The notes: a model not told the origin generated them from the sequence alone. A stretch of DNA of 64,000 nt from Dolosigranulum savutiense (GCF_039830095.1 NZ_CP142435.1:496001-560000), one strand, 5' to 3'. Positions 35,482 through 45,071 are shown, counted from the stretch's first letter. Made by a program: numbers and translations.

Positions 35482-36336
35482 TTAACCTTGTCCTGCAGAA
35501 CCGAAGATTTCCATGTTTTTAATAGTTGCTTTTGTAATATCTTCTTTTCCTGGTCCGATAATCTTACGTGGGTCGTACTGGTCAGGGTTATTAGCGATCA
35601 CTTCACGTGTTTTCTTCGCCCATACTTGTTGAAGCTCAGTGTTTACATTAATTTTACTGTGACCGTACTCGATAGCTTTTTTGATTTGGTGCTCAGGAAT
35701 ACCTGATCCACCGTGAAGTACAAGTGGTGCACCTGTTAACTCAGAGATTTCTTTCATCTCATCAAACCCTAACTTCGGCTCGCCATCGTAATCACCGTGA
35801 ACAGATCCTAATGCTGCAGCTAATGCATCGATCTTCGCTTCTTCTACAATTCGCTTACACTCTTCTGGGTCAGCATAAATAACGCCACCTGTCACACCAT
35901 CTTCAGTTCCTCCGACAGAACCGATTTCTGCTTCAACCGATGCCCCTTTAGAATGTGCATATTCAACAACCTCACGTGTGTTGGCAATGTTTTCTTCAAT
36001 TGGGAATTTTGAGTTATCAATCATAACACTCGTAAATCCAGCGTCAATCGCTGCACGACATGATTCTAGAGATGAACCGTGGTCTAAGTGAATTGCAACT
36101 GGCTGAGAGATGTTACGCTCTGCTAATTGTCCTTTCACCATACCTACGACTGCTTTGAAACCACCCATGTACTTCGCTGCACCTTCTGATACACCTAGAA
36201 TCGCTGGCGAATTTGCCTCTTCAACCGCGTCTAAGATCGCTTGTGTCCACTCTAAGTTATTAATGTTGAACTGCCCAACAGCGTATCCACCCTCGAGTGC
36301 CTTGTTCAACATATCTGTCATATTTACTAAACCCAT
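35482..36336 (-). CDS. fba: Class II fructose-1,6-bisphosphate aldolase
   Basis: This 284-aa zinc aldolase is the glycolytic enzyme cleaving fructose 1,6-bisphosphate. [11 protein letters not shown] holds the first zinc ligands, [11 protein letters not shown] and [11 protein letters not shown] the phosphate and metal contacts, and INVNTELQ the C-terminal block. The promoter lies upstream with an extended -10 (TGCTATAAT, plus coordinates 36390-36398). AGGAGGAACGG precedes the ATG. Confidence 0.95.
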   Translation of the reverse strand: MGLVNMTDMLNKALEGGYAVGQFNINNLEWTQAILDAVEEANSPAILGVSEGAAKYMGGFKAVVGMVKGQLAERNISQPVAIHLDHGSSLESCRAAIDAGFTSVMIDNSKFPIEENIANTREVVEYAHSKGASVEAEIGSVGGTEDGVTGGVIYADPEECKRIVEEAKIDALAAALGSVHGDYDGEPKLGFDEMKEISELTGAPLVLHGGSGIPEHQIKKAIEYGHSKINVNTELQQVWAKKTREVIANNPDQYDPRKIIGPGKEDITKATIKNMEIFGSAGQG

Positions 36337-36389
36337 TCTATCCGTTCCTCCTATTAATTAATCTTTCTTCATTCTTAACTTACACTCCT

Positions 36390-36398
36390 ATTATAGCA
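36390..36398 (-). promoter_or_regulatory. Extended -10 promoter of fba
   Basis: The minus strand reads TGCTATAAT about 55 bp before the fba ATG. The -35 is weak, as expected for an extended -10 promoter. Confidence 0.6.
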
Positions 36399-36615
36399 CA
36401 ATACCTCTATTTTACTAAACAAAATACCTTGTTAAACCTACGGACTCTAGCATTCCCTACTATACCAAAATTTGAACCGCATACAAATTAGCAGTCATTC
36501 TCATCCTTATACGTCCCCCTTTAAATACGTCCTATCTATCTAATACCAAATACCCGGTAATTGTCTCCCTAATTGATGAATTATATTAAGATATCCATAT
36601 TTTTTCAGAAAAGTA
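36399..36615. other. AT-rich spacer without recognised gene
   Basis: About 220 bp between the fba promoter and the T-box promoter. I see no reading frame with a ribosome binding site and no clear hairpin. Confidence 0.5.
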
Positions 36616-36644
36616 TTGACTTATCATTAAAATTAAATTATGAT
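36616..36644 (+). promoter_or_regulatory. Promoter of the histidine T-box leader
   Basis: TTGACT (36616-36621), a 17-bp spacer and TATGAT (36639-36644) precede the T-box leader. Confidence 0.75.
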
Positions 36645-36651
36645 AATTCCA

Positions 36652-36881
36652 ATAAGCGATGAGTGGACGATCTGGCCCGATTTTCAGAGAGTTAACGGTG
36701 GTGGAAGTTAACATAGGCGCCAAGCACACCCACGAGCTATATTACCAAAAATAATATCGTCTGCTCTGCGTTATGGAGTCGTGATGGCAGTTCTTAAACT
36801 GCCTATCATACTGAGGCATTTTTTGCGAAGTAAGGTGGAACCACGTCTACAGCGTCCTTTCAATTGAAAGGACGCTTTTTT
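36652..36881 (+). ncRNA. T-box riboswitch, specifier CAC (His)
   Basis: The leader has AGAGAG (36685-36690) followed by GGTGGTGG in the stem I apex, an inferred specifier loop with CAC followed by A (36725-36728), a stem III (ggcag / ctgcc), the T-box AAGGTGGAACCACG (36832-36845), and a perfect 12-bp terminator stem (36852-36875) with TTTTTT. Uncharged tRNA-His would pair with CAC and with the T-box, and prevent termination. The specifier is deduced by pairing GGC with GCC and GTGG with CCAC around it. Confidence 0.88.
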
Positions 36882-36939
36882 CTTTTCCCAAAAAGCTTCA
36901 GACAAGGAACAGACGATCAATAGAATAGGAGAGGTTTAT

Positions 36940-38241
36940 ATGTTAAACCCGGTACTAATATCGGTCTTAGTCGTCATTATATTATCATTATTGCGACTAA
37001 ATGTGTTGTTAAGTTTAATTATTGGTGGACTAGTTGGCGGTTTACTGGCGGGAATGTCGGTCGAAGGAGTCATGACAACTTTAGTAGAAGGAATGGGGGG
37101 CAATGCAGCGACAGCTTTGGATTATATTTTACTCGGTGCGCTTGCCGCTGCTATTAGCCAATCAGGAGTGGCTACCTTGCTGACACATCATTTAGCTAAG
37201 CGGATCGGTCGACATACGACGTGGCTTATCTTAGGAATTGCCTTGTTCAGCATGCTCTCACAAAATGTAATCCCCGTGCATATTGCCTTTATTCCCATCT
37301 TAATCCCGCCACTGCTACCTGTGTTCAATATGCTTAAGATTGACCGTCGAGCAATTGCATCAGCCCTAACATTTGGCTTGCAGGCTCCTTATATAGCGAT
37401 GCCAGTTGGGTTCGGCTTAATTTTTCACAATATTATAAAAGATGAATTGACGGCAAGTGGTCTGTCGGTGACCAATACCCAAATTGCTGGTGTGATGTGG
37501 ATCCCCGGAGTTGCTATGCTAATCGGCTTACTGATTGCCGTCTTCATCTCGTATAACAACTCACGCATATATGAGCGCTCAGAAGTTTCCATGAATATGG
37601 AGCACCCCGAAGATATCACCTGGTCGCGCCGTCACTTGATCGTCTTAATCGGAGCCATGAGTGCCTTAATCATTCAAATTTTATATGGTTCCTTAGCGTT
37701 AGGTGCTATAATTGGTCTCGGTATTATGTTATTAGGACAAACGTTTCACTTCGATCAATTAGATCACTTGTTAAATAACGGTATTACCTCAATGGGATAC
37801 ATTGCCTTTGTAATGCTGGTGGCAGCTGGTTATGGCAATATTATGCGTGAGACGGGTGGAGTAGAACAACTTGTCCAGTCTCTATCCTCCCTTGTTGGCG
37901 CCAATCAATTACTCGGTGCATTCGGCATGCTTGTGGTTGGTTTGTTTATTACAATGGGAATTGGAACGAGTTTTGGGACGATTCCTATTATTGCCACTAT
38001 TTATGTCCCTTTAGCACAACAACTTGGCTTCACTCCTACTGCAACGATTCTATTGGTCGGGGTGGCGGCAGCATTAGGCGATGCCGGTTCGCCCGCGTCT
38101 GATAGTACACTGGGGCCAACTGCTGGTCTTAATATCGATGGTCAGCATGATCACATTAGAGATACCTGTCTGCCTACCTTCTTACACTACAATATTCCGC
38201 TCATTTTAATCGGAACACTGGCAGCTTTGTTGATAGGATAG
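36940..38241 (+). CDS. NhaC/YuiF-type transporter, probable histidine permease
   Basis: This 433-aa membrane protein has about eleven hydrophobic segments and typical antiporter-family motifs (GALAAAISQSG, NVIPVHIAFIPILIPP, GDAGSPASDSTLG). Members of this family are annotated as Na+/H+ antiporters, but several with T-box control have been predicted as histidine transporters. The CAC-specifier T-box upstream supports histidine as substrate. It is a single-gene unit; AGGAGAGG precedes the ATG. Confidence 0.85.
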   Translation: MLNPVLISVLVVIILSLLRLNVLLSLIIGGLVGGLLAGMSVEGVMTTLVEGMGGNAATALDYILLGALAAAISQSGVATLLTHHLAKRIGRHTTWLILGIALFSMLSQNVIPVHIAFIPILIPPLLPVFNMLKIDRRAIASALTFGLQAPYIAMPVGFGLIFHNIIKDELTASGLSVTNTQIAGVMWIPGVAMLIGLLIAVFISYNNSRIYERSEVSMNMEHPEDITWSRRHLIVLIGAMSALIIQILYGSLALGAIIGLGIMLLGQTFHFDQLDHLLNNGITSMGYIAFVMLVAAGYGNIMRETGGVEQLVQSLSSLVGANQLLGAFGMLVVGLFITMGIGTSFGTIPIIATIYVPLAQQLGFTPTATILLVGVAAALGDAGSPASDSTLGPTAGLNIDGQHDHIRDTCLPTFLHYNIPLILIGTLAALLIG

Positions 38242-38271
38242 CTAGGTCACGATTGCAGAGTTGATTATTAG

Positions 38272-38312
38272 TAAAAAGAGCATCCCTGTATGCTAGGCGG
38301 GAAGCTCTTTAG
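38272..38312. terminator. Bidirectional terminator between the antiporter and pyrG
   Basis: The stem aaagagc-at-ccc pairs with ggg-aa-gctcttt around a 10-nt loop. It lies between two convergent genes. Confidence 0.7.
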
Positions 38313-38320
38313 TGTGTTGA

Positions 38321-39922
38321 TTATTTAGCGTTTGCTTGTGCGACTTCGATAAATTTGTCGAAGAGGGGTTGTGGACGTTCTGGTCGCGAGATAAATTCAG
38401 GGTGGAATTGGCTCGCAACGTAGAATGGATGATCCGATAGCTCGATGATTTCGACTAATTTATTATCCGGTGACACACCCGAGAAGACCAGTCCTGCTTC
38501 TGATAAGATATCGCGGTATTCATTATTGAACTCATAACGGTGACGGTGACGTTCTTCGACTAAGTTTTGACCGTATGCTTCATGAGCCTTTGTACCGTTC
38601 TCTACTTTACATGGATAGAGACCAAGACGTTGAGTTCCTCCCATATCTTGAATATCGGCTTGATCTGCCATTAAGTCGATAATATTGTGTTCAACTTGTG
38701 GATCTACTTCAGCCGTGTGTGCGCCATCTAAACCGACTACATTACGGGCAAACTCGATTGCTGCCAGTTGCATGCCGAGACAGATACCTAAGAATGGCAT
38801 GTTATGTTCACGGACATATTTAATCGCTTCAATCTTGCCATCAAGCCCACGCTCGCCGAATCCACCGGGCACGACAATACCATCACATTGTTTAATTTGA
38901 TCGATAATGGCATCAGTCGAGTCCTTCTCCGCATTAATCCATGTAATCTGAACGTCAGTATCATGTTTATATCCGGCATGTTTTAGCGCTTCGGTCACAG
39001 AGATATACGCATCTGGTAATTCAACATATTTACCGACAATTCCAATCGTCGTCTGTCCACTTAAGTTCTGGACGCGCTGTTCTAAATCTTTCCACGCACT
39101 CATATCCGCTTCAGGCACATCCAATCCTAAATAGTCCACAACAATTTGGTCTAATCCCTGTTCTTGCAAACGTAGAGGAACGGAATAAAGTGTATCAACA
39201 TCAAGAGATTCAATGACTGCACTTTTATCCACATCGGTAAACAAGGCAATTTTCTCTTTGATACTCTCGTCAAGTGGACGCTCAGAGCGCGCAATTAAGA
39301 CATTAGGCTGAATCCCCAGACTGCGCAATTCTTTCACACTGTGCTGAGTCGGCTTCGTCTTCATCTCACCTGCTGCAGCTAAATAGGGAATCAAGGTTGC
39401 ATGTAAATACATCACATTTCCGGCTCCAACGTCACTCTTCATCTGACGGAGCGCTTCTAAGAACGGTAATGACTCAATATCTCCAACTGTTCCACCCACT
39501 TCCGTAATAATGACATCGGAATCGGTTGTCTCCGCTGCTCGCATAATTTTTTCTTTAATCATATCCGTGATGTGCGGGATGACTTGAACGGTCTTACCGA
39601 GATAGTCTCCCTTACGTTCCTTGTTCAACACTTCGGAATACACTTTTCCAGTTGTGACGTTTGAGTATTGATTCAAGTTAATATCGATGAAACGCTCATA
39701 GTGCCCTAAATCTAAGTCCGTCTCCGCCCCATCATCCGTCACGAAAACTTCTCCATGCTGGTACGGACTCATCGTTCCCGGATCCACATTAATATACGGA
39801 TCGAACTTCTGAATAGTTACTTTCAAGCCACGATTTTTCAACAATCGACCCAAACTTGCTGCCGCAATTCCTTTCCCAATTGATGACACAACGCCACCTG
39901 TTACAAAAATATACTTCGCCAT
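38321..39922 (-). CDS. pyrG: CTP synthase PyrG
   Basis: This 533-aa enzyme makes CTP from UTP, ATP and glutamine. The N-terminal synthase domain ([37 protein letters not shown]) is followed by a class I glutamine amidotransferase domain with the nucleophile in [11 protein letters not shown] and the catalytic HPE in QFHPEF. The length is normal. The 5' leader holds an attenuator at 39961-40030. Confidence 0.96.
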   Translation of the reverse strand: MAKYIFVTGGVVSSIGKGIAAASLGRLLKNRGLKVTIQKFDPYINVDPGTMSPYQHGEVFVTDDGAETDLDLGHYERFIDINLNQYSNVTTGKVYSEVLNKERKGDYLGKTVQVIPHITDMIKEKIMRAAETTDSDVIITEVGGTVGDIESLPFLEALRQMKSDVGAGNVMYLHATLIPYLAAAGEMKTKPTQHSVKELRSLGIQPNVLIARSERPLDESIKEKIALFTDVDKSAVIESLDVDTLYSVPLRLQEQGLDQIVVDYLGLDVPEADMSAWKDLEQRVQNLSGQTTIGIVGKYVELPDAYISVTEALKHAGYKHDTDVQITWINAEKDSTDAIIDQIKQCDGIVVPGGFGERGLDGKIEAIKYVREHNMPFLGICLGMQLAAIEFARNVVGLDGAHTAEVDPQVEHNIIDLMADQADIQDMGGTQRLGLYPCKVENGTKAHEAYGQNLVEERHRHRYEFNNEYRDILSEAGLVFSGVSPDNKLVEIIELSDHPFYVASQFHPEFISRPERPQPLFDKFIEVAQANAK

Positions 39923-39960
39923 GACAATTCCTCCATTATCTTTATGTATCGCTCACTGTC

Positions 39961-40066
39961 TATAAAATAGCAAAACTCCCTATTCCAATATTTGAATAGG
40001 GAGCTCAATCGTTCATATCTAGTAGTGCCCAATAACTATTCTACAGATTCTGGACACTGCTGTCAA
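39961..40066 (-). promoter_or_regulatory. pyrG promoter and attenuator leader (GGGC start)
   Basis: On the minus strand TTGACA (40061-40066), 17 bp and TAGAAT (40038-40043) direct initiation 7 bases downstream at GGGC (40027-40030). A terminator stem ctccctattc / gaatagggag (39976-39985 with 39994-40003) follows, then TTTTGCTATTTT. This is the arrangement of the B. subtilis pyrG leader, in which low CTP causes extra G additions at the start, and the poly-G pairs with the CUCCC arm to block termination. Confidence 0.82.
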
Positions 40067-40075
40067 TTTTTTTAC

Positions 40076-41254
40076 TTAAAATTCTGACGGCAACGAAACA
40101 TGTCTCACATCAAGTACGGTTGGTGTTGAGGCGTGGACTTGTGCTGTAACCGTCTCTGTCAGTTCGAACGTGACGAGATCATATCGTTTCATCTCAGTCG
40201 GTTGGTCGCTCTGCCACTGCATAGGAATAAGCCATAACTGACCATCTTGAACGAGCCAGTGGAAGCCAGGTTCACTCCACATCAATACCTCCATCGTCTC
40301 CACCATTTCCGGCATCGATTCTTCTATATGCAAGACCGCTTCATTATCTGCCGTTACTTCATAAATACGCAACGTCTCTGTCTCATAATCTTGCGCCACC
40401 ATATACAACTGCCCGCGTTCATAAATAACCTCTATTCCCTGATGCATCGTCTTATCGAAGTGAATCTCTTCCTTAGTACCCGTCTGCCAGTTGTAGCGAT
40501 AATAGGTGGAGGTTTCCTGATTGGCTTCTGCCACATAATCGACAGTGTATTCTTCTAAAACCACTTCATTACCCGCTCCATCACCGTATAGTGCCAAGCC
40601 ATTCCCTTCTTCTACCGCAATAATACTGCGCTCAATTGTCTCTTGTTGTGGATCAATAATTAAATGCTTTATCTCCTCTGGTCGGTCCATAATATTGGAG
40701 AACAGATGCAACTGGCCCGCCTCATCGAAGAACGAATGTGTAATAAAGCCATCCAACTCATTATCTTCCGGACCCATCTCGATCGATTGCCGCTCAACTT
40801 CTCCGGTTGCTTTATCAACGTAATTTAAGCGCAATGTCTTTGGTTTATACGGTTCACCGATGAAGCCATATGCCCAAATGCCGTCAGCTGTTTCGTGATA
40901 CGCCGAAACTTCCCCATCCGGCAGACCGCGCAATAGTTCAGGATAGTCTCTCGTGAGCAATGCTGGCAAGCGACTATAATCTTGCGGCAAGATAGCCTCA
41001 CTTGCTTGTCTCAGCTGAAATTGCCCCGCATTGTAATCCACTTGTGCTACTGAACGCCAATCATCAAAATCAGCAGCCGGCTCGCTAACAACCGCTGAAA
41101 ATGTTAACTCATCTATCACTGTATGAGTCGGCGTGAACGTCACTGATACATCTACATCTCGATGTTCACCTCGCGTATAGGCACGCGTTCCGAAGAAGCC
41201 GACGAAAACAATGACAATAATCAGGAATATCGTTGTCAATTTCATATTTTTCAT
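40076..41254 (-). CDS. Membrane-anchored protein of a GntR/ABC module
   Basis: This 392-aa protein has one N-terminal membrane helix (TTIFLIIVIVFVGFFG, residues 7-22) and a large, probably extracytoplasmic, beta-rich part with repeated short blocks such as YRYNWQTGT, ERGQLYMVAQDYE and WLVQDGQLWLIPMQW, which may form a beta-propeller. I do not recognise a family. It starts 13 bp after the ABC permease stop, with GGAGGGATAAG as ribosome binding site. It is the last gene of the module and may act as a sensor or accessory subunit of the transporter. Confidence 0.75.
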   Translation of the reverse strand: MKNMKLTTIFLIIVIVFVGFFGTRAYTRGEHRDVDVSVTFTPTHTVIDELTFSAVVSEPAADFDDWRSVAQVDYNAGQFQLRQASEAILPQDYSRLPALLTRDYPELLRGLPDGEVSAYHETADGIWAYGFIGEPYKPKTLRLNYVDKATGEVERQSIEMGPEDNELDGFITHSFFDEAGQLHLFSNIMDRPEEIKHLIIDPQQETIERSIIAVEEGNGLALYGDGAGNEVVLEEYTVDYVAEANQETSTYYRYNWQTGTKEEIHFDKTMHQGIEVIYERGQLYMVAQDYETETLRIYEVTADNEAVLHIEESMPEMVETMEVLMWSEPGFHWLVQDGQLWLIPMQWQSDQPTEMKRYDLVTFELTETVTAQVHASTPTVLDVRHVSLPSEF

Positions 41255-41267
41255 AATCTTATCCCTC

Positions 41268-42092
41268 CTAAACTCTCAGCCGGTGATTAATGAGGTAATG
41301 GCTGATGCCGATACAAATCAGCGTATATAACCCCATAATTCCATACATCATATAGAGCGCCTCATCGTAAAAAAGATACCACTTATAGGCTTGTCCACCG
41401 ATCACTGATATTACCGCAACGGAACCGATCAACGATATAAGATAAAAAGCTAGACCACTGATGAACCCAGCTAAGCCAAAGCTTCGCTCTAACAAAATGC
41501 CGACAAACACAATATTTAAAGTCATAAACCCCATTACATATCGGTTAATCATAATTTGGAGTACCGGCAGGAAGATTTCATTCCCAAAAGCGTTCCAATA
41601 ATAGAGCTCAAATAGATGAATCGGTCGTATCACATCTTCAGACAAGACCCATTCGAAGACCCAATTCCCAACTGCTAACAACACGATCTGTAGCGCTACT
41701 AACAATAAGACCCCAATATAGAGGGCTAATAATTTGGCAAAATAAACCTGCATCCGATTGCCCGGAATCATCATGAGTCGATAGCTGAAGCGACTCTTGC
41801 CATACCATTCACGATACCACGTATAGAAGGCATAAAAGATTAATGCAAAGACCGTAAACAAGATGGCTAGCGTTACAATCCCCGACTGTGTCACTTCATT
41901 GAAAGCCAGTGCTCGCGCCACGGTTCCTGGCATCTCCAAGGTTGTGCCGACCGAGACATCGCGATTGAAGTATTTATACGTACTCCAGATGACCCCTAAA
42001 GGTTGGACCACAATATTGAAGAGAATTAACCCGATCAGTACTTTCCATAGCCGATTAAATTCGAATTGTAATAATTTCCATGTTCTATTCAT
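41268..42092 (-). CDS. ABC transporter permease of a YtrA-type operon
   Basis: This 274-aa membrane protein has six or seven hydrophobic segments. The N-terminus (NRTWKLLQFEFNRLWKVLIG) is typical of ABC-2 type permeases that work with short ATPases under GntR regulators. I place the start at the ATG 42092, 8 bases after GGAAGG; two earlier in-frame starts are too close. The start lies inside the last codons of the ATPase gene, so translation is coupled. The substrate is unknown; such modules often respond to cell-envelope antibiotics. Confidence 0.82.
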   Translation of the reverse strand: MNRTWKLLQFEFNRLWKVLIGLILFNIVVQPLGVIWSTYKYFNRDVSVGTTLEMPGTVARALAFNEVTQSGIVTLAILFTVFALIFYAFYTWYREWYGKSRFSYRLMMIPGNRMQVYFAKLLALYIGVLLLVALQIVLLAVGNWVFEWVLSEDVIRPIHLFELYYWNAFGNEIFLPVLQIMINRYVMGFMTLNIVFVGILLERSFGLAGFISGLAFYLISLIGSVAVISVIGGQAYKWYLFYDEALYMMYGIMGLYTLICIGISHYLINHRLRV

Positions 42093-42810
42093 ACTCATCA
42101 CCTTCCCAGCTTGCGAATTGTTGTGGTTGATACACCTCGCGCATCACATCAACGATCGACTTTCCTTCATCCATCCGCATCTGCTCAACATTGAACTCCT
42201 TAGCAATCCGCGTGTGATCAAGCAAAATCACATGATCCACGAGTCGCTCAATTTCATCAATCTCATGCGTCGTAATAAGCACGCCTTTATCTTCTACCAA
42301 TGTTGTCGTGAAGATATTGGCAATCTCCTCTCGAGTAAAGATGTCGATATTATTGAAGGGTTCATCCATTAAGATATAATCTGAATCCTGCGCAAATCCT
42401 AATAACAGATTCACCTTGGCAATATTCCCCTTCGATAATTCCTTAATGACCATCGTTTCCTTCAAGTTAAAAAATCGTAAAATATCTTGGGCTTTCTGCT
42501 CATTCCAAGATGCATAGAAATCTCGCATAAAGTCCATCGCTTCCCGAATTGTAAACTCAAGTAGCATAATCGATTCATCGGGAATAAAGCTTATTTTTTC
42601 ATACAATGAATACTTGAGTGGCTCACCATTTATTCGCACTTCTCCTGCTTGCTTAGGCACCAAATTCATTATCGCATTCAGAATAGTGGTTTTCCCGACA
42701 CCATTCACCCCGATAAGGGCGGTAATTTCCCCTTTTGGTACAGTAAATGAGATGTCTTCTACAATTGTTCGTTTCCCGTAACGCTTCGTCAGTCCACTAA
42801 CCTCTAACAT
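42085..42810 (-). CDS. ABC transporter ATPase of a YtrA-type operon
   Basis: This 241-aa ATPase has Walker A GVNGVGKTT, signature KGNIAKVNLLLG (a divergent LSGGQ), Walker B YILMDEPFNNID and the H-loop Thr-His. It resembles YtrB. The start at 42810 has AAGGAGG 6 bases upstream; the extra N-terminal residues back to 42834 lack a site. It overlaps the GntR gene end by 14 bp. Confidence 0.9.
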   Translation of the reverse strand: MLEVSGLTKRYGKRTIVEDISFTVPKGEITALIGVNGVGKTTILNAIMNLVPKQAGEVRINGEPLKYSLYEKISFIPDESIMLLEFTIREAMDFMRDFYASWNEQKAQDILRFFNLKETMVIKELSKGNIAKVNLLLGFAQDSDYILMDEPFNNIDIFTREEIANIFTTTLVEDKGVLITTHEIDEIERLVDHVILLDHTRIAKEFNVEQMRMDEGKSIVDVMREVYQPQQFASWEGDEYE

Positions 42811-43180
42811 CTGAGTCCTCCTTCTTCCATTCATCTTGGATCATCTGAATAACTTCTACTTCATCCAGCTCTAACAAACTCACTTGCTGGATAAATTGCT
42901 TCACTGCTTCGCGGGCCCATTCTTGCCGCAGTTGCCTGAGCACAGCTAAATCTTCTGTAATCTTACTAGCGACATTTGCTTCAGTATAAATCAACTGCAT
43001 CTCTTCCATCTCCTTATAAGCCCGTTGTACGGTATTGGGATTAATCTTCAACTCTCGAGCCAGTTGCCGCCGTGACGGTATTTCTTGTCCTGGCTGCAGA
43101 CGCTTCGCCACCAACTCTTCCTTAAAATATTCAACCACTTGGACATAGATTGGATCTCGATTATTAAACCTTATATTCAC
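42797..43180 (-). CDS. GntR family regulator, YtrA subfamily
   Basis: This 127-aa repressor has an N-terminal winged helix (PIYVQVVEYFKEELVAKRL, then REIKINPNTVQRAYKEME-like recognition helix) and a short C-terminal dimerisation region without a large ligand domain, as in YtrA. I choose the GTG at 43180, with GAGGTG 5 bases upstream, over the GTG at 43195. It controls the ABC operon it leads. Three copies of an 18-bp operator lie just upstream. Confidence 0.9.
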   Translation of the reverse strand: MNIRFNNRDPIYVQVVEYFKEELVAKRLQPGQEIPSRRQLARELKINPNTVQRAYKEMEEMQLIYTEANVASKITEDLAVLRQLRQEWAREAVKQFIQQVSLLELDEVEVIQMIQDEWKKEDSDVRG

Positions 43181-43199
43181 GCCATCACCTCTCACTTCC

Positions 43200-43310
43200 G
43201 TATTAACTACTTAATACACCCTATCTAAAAAATCACCTAACTGTATCAACTGATTAATACACCTTAATCAAAAAAATAATTTGCTATTTAGTGTATTATA
43301 CGATTAATAC
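43200..43310 (-). promoter_or_regulatory. Triple operator GTATTAA-N4-TTAATAC
   Basis: Three 18-bp inverted repeats are seen: 43200-43217 (GTATTAACTACTTAATAC), 43243-43260 (GTATCAACTGATTAATAC) and 43293-43310 (GTATTATACGATTAATAC). The first is perfect; each other differs at one position of the left arm. They are spaced 43 and 50 bp apart and flank the likely promoter of the GntR/ABC operon. A role as the regulator's own operators is inferred. Confidence 0.75.
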
Positions 43311-43370
43311 AGTTGGAGTGCAACCTCTTTTTTGATATTTCTACATATTTTTTATAGGGGAATAGACCGA

Positions 43371-43413
43371 ACGCCTCTACTCTAATGAAGTGATTACATC
43401 AGAATAGAGGCGT
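43371..43413 (-). terminator. Hairpin downstream of corA
   Basis: A 13-bp imperfect stem (acgcctctactct with agaatagaggcgt) lies about 45 bp after the corA stop. It has no strong U-tract on the minus strand. Confidence 0.45.
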
Positions 43414-43458
43414 ATATTCATCATACCTTGCACCGTATTGTTTTAGTTATCCACCTAG

Positions 43459-44370
43459 TTAATGTCGATTGACAATATAATCCAGAATGACCTTAATCAC
43501 TCCCCATAGTATGACGAACAACCCCACAATATAGACCCAAGCATGTGGTGTTTTCATCATCGGAAGTGCTATATTCATCCCAAAGAACCCCGTTATGACC
43601 CCAAAAACAGCCAAAATAATCGAAATAATTGTCAATGTGGTTAAGTTTTCATTTAAATTATTATTTAATACATTATTATATGCACCTGAAAGCTGTTGGA
43701 AAATTTGTGCATTTAGCTGTGTCATAGAGGCCAATTGTTTGGCTTCTATCAAGGCATCATCTAATTCTTCTATATCTGCGGGATTGCTGCGTCTAATCAC
43801 GTGATGATTTTTCAACTTTTCCAGCAGTAGTACATTCTGATTAGCGGCCACTTGTAGATACACTGAGCCTGTTTCTAAATCTGACAAGGCAAATAAATTA
43901 TGTTTCGTCGTTGTTTGGCGCAGTTTTTTATTTAATATGTCTTTTTCTTTATCAATAGCATCCATAATAGGGAAATATTGTTCAGTAATCAGGGTCAGAC
44001 AGGAGAAGAAAAATTTATTTACTGAAACTTGTCTATGATGCATTAAATACTGATTGAAATGCGTAATCAAATACTCACTCTTGTCGCTAACTATCGTAAT
44101 GAGTCGTTCAGGTTGGACAATAAATGTCACCGGTATTGTTTCGTAATGTTCACTAGTTCGATGATTATCTAGCGCATTAAAAATAACTAATAGCGCCTGA
44201 TCATCTGCATCATAATTAACAATAGCCCGCTCGTTCTCATCCATCGCATACGCAATAATATCATTATCGATCGTATCATCTGCCAGCGTATCTGCTGTTA
44301 ATTCGATCTTATCTGTATTAATGATCACCCAACGACAAGTATTATCTTGGCCAAAACGTTTCTCTTTCAT
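43459..44370 (-). CDS. corA: CorA-type magnesium/cobalt channel protein
   Basis: This 303-aa divalent cation channel has a long cytosolic N-terminal domain and two C-terminal membrane helices separated by the signature GMN (in GFFGMNIALP). The start at 44370 has GGAGG 8 bases upstream; the ATG five codons earlier does not. Single-gene unit. Confidence 0.9.
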   Translation of the reverse strand: MKEKRFGQDNTCRWVIINTDKIELTADTLADDTIDNDIIAYAMDENERAIVNYDADDQALLVIFNALDNHRTSEHYETIPVTFIVQPERLITIVSDKSEYLITHFNQYLMHHRQVSVNKFFFSCLTLITEQYFPIMDAIDKEKDILNKKLRQTTTKHNLFALSDLETGSVYLQVAANQNVLLLEKLKNHHVIRRSNPADIEELDDALIEAKQLASMTQLNAQIFQQLSGAYNNVLNNNLNENLTTLTIISIILAVFGVITGFFGMNIALPMMKTPHAWVYIVGLFVILWGVIKVILDYIVNRH

Positions 44371-44501
44371 AACTGTCTCCTCCATTCAGTAACCTTACTA
44401 TTATAAAACGTTGCGCCCAAATTTTCAATTAGACAATAACAAAAGAAGCACTATTCTATATAACTTACCGGACATATCTTGAACATCTAAGATTCTCCAA
44501 A

Positions 44502-44539
44502 AGAAAAAACACTATCTGAGTTATACTTCCCAGATAGTG
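44502..44539 (-). terminator. Terminator of rpoE
   Basis: A stem cactatctg / cagatagtg (44510-44518 with 44531-44539) is followed by TTTTTTCTTTT on the minus strand. Confidence 0.85.
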
Positions 44540-44552
44540 CCCTCTTTAATAA

Positions 44553-45071
44553 TTAGTCGTCACCTAGAACATCTTCATCATCAACGATAGATAAATCTTC
44601 TAATTCACTACCTTCGTCATCAGTAATGAAGTCATCATCTAGCTCATCACGATATTCATCGTAGTTCTCGTCATCGTCCAATTCAATTTCTTCCTCATCA
44701 GCTTCATCTTCAGAGAGTTCATCTTCTACATCATCGATATCATCGAAGCCATCTGGTGCTTGTTTCGGTGTAATATCTTCGAGGTCATTATCATGCGTTA
44801 ACTCTTCATCAATTGAGTCAACAGGGTACCATCCACGGAGGCCCCAACGATTCTCTCCTAGTGAGATGAAGCGTCCATCGATATTCAGATCGGTATAGAA
44901 CTGAGCCATTTGCTCTTCTAGTTGCTCGTCATCCAACTCTAAGTAGTCAGCCACTTGATTCAATAAGTCATTGAAATTCATGACTTCACGTTTTTTGTCC
45001 AAAATCGCCTTCGCTACATTAACAGGTGCTAATTCATGCTTTTCGATCCCTTTGAATTCTTTAAATTCCAC
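44553..45071 (-). CDS. rpoE: RNA polymerase delta subunit RpoE
   Basis: This 172-aa protein has a folded N-terminal domain (about 1-90, with AKAILDKKREVMNFNDLLNQV and the conserved RWGLRGWYP) and a disordered, strongly acidic Asp/Glu C-terminal tail. It increases transcription specificity and RNA polymerase recycling in Gram-positive bacteria. The strong acid tail and the terminator just after the stop fit the family. Confidence 0.95.
   Translation of the reverse strand: MEFKEFKGIEKHELAPVNVAKAILDKKREVMNFNDLLNQVADYLELDDEQLEEQMAQFYTDLNIDGRFISLGENRWGLRGWYPVDSIDEELTHDNDLEDITPKQAPDGFDDIDDVEDELSEDEADEEEIELDDDENYDEYRDELDDDFITDDEGSELEDLSIVDDEDVLGDD

Noticed and set aside
41863-42372. 169-codon open frame on the plus strand opposite the ABC permease and ATPase
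   Set aside because: Antisense shadow of two well-supported genes, without a ribosome site.
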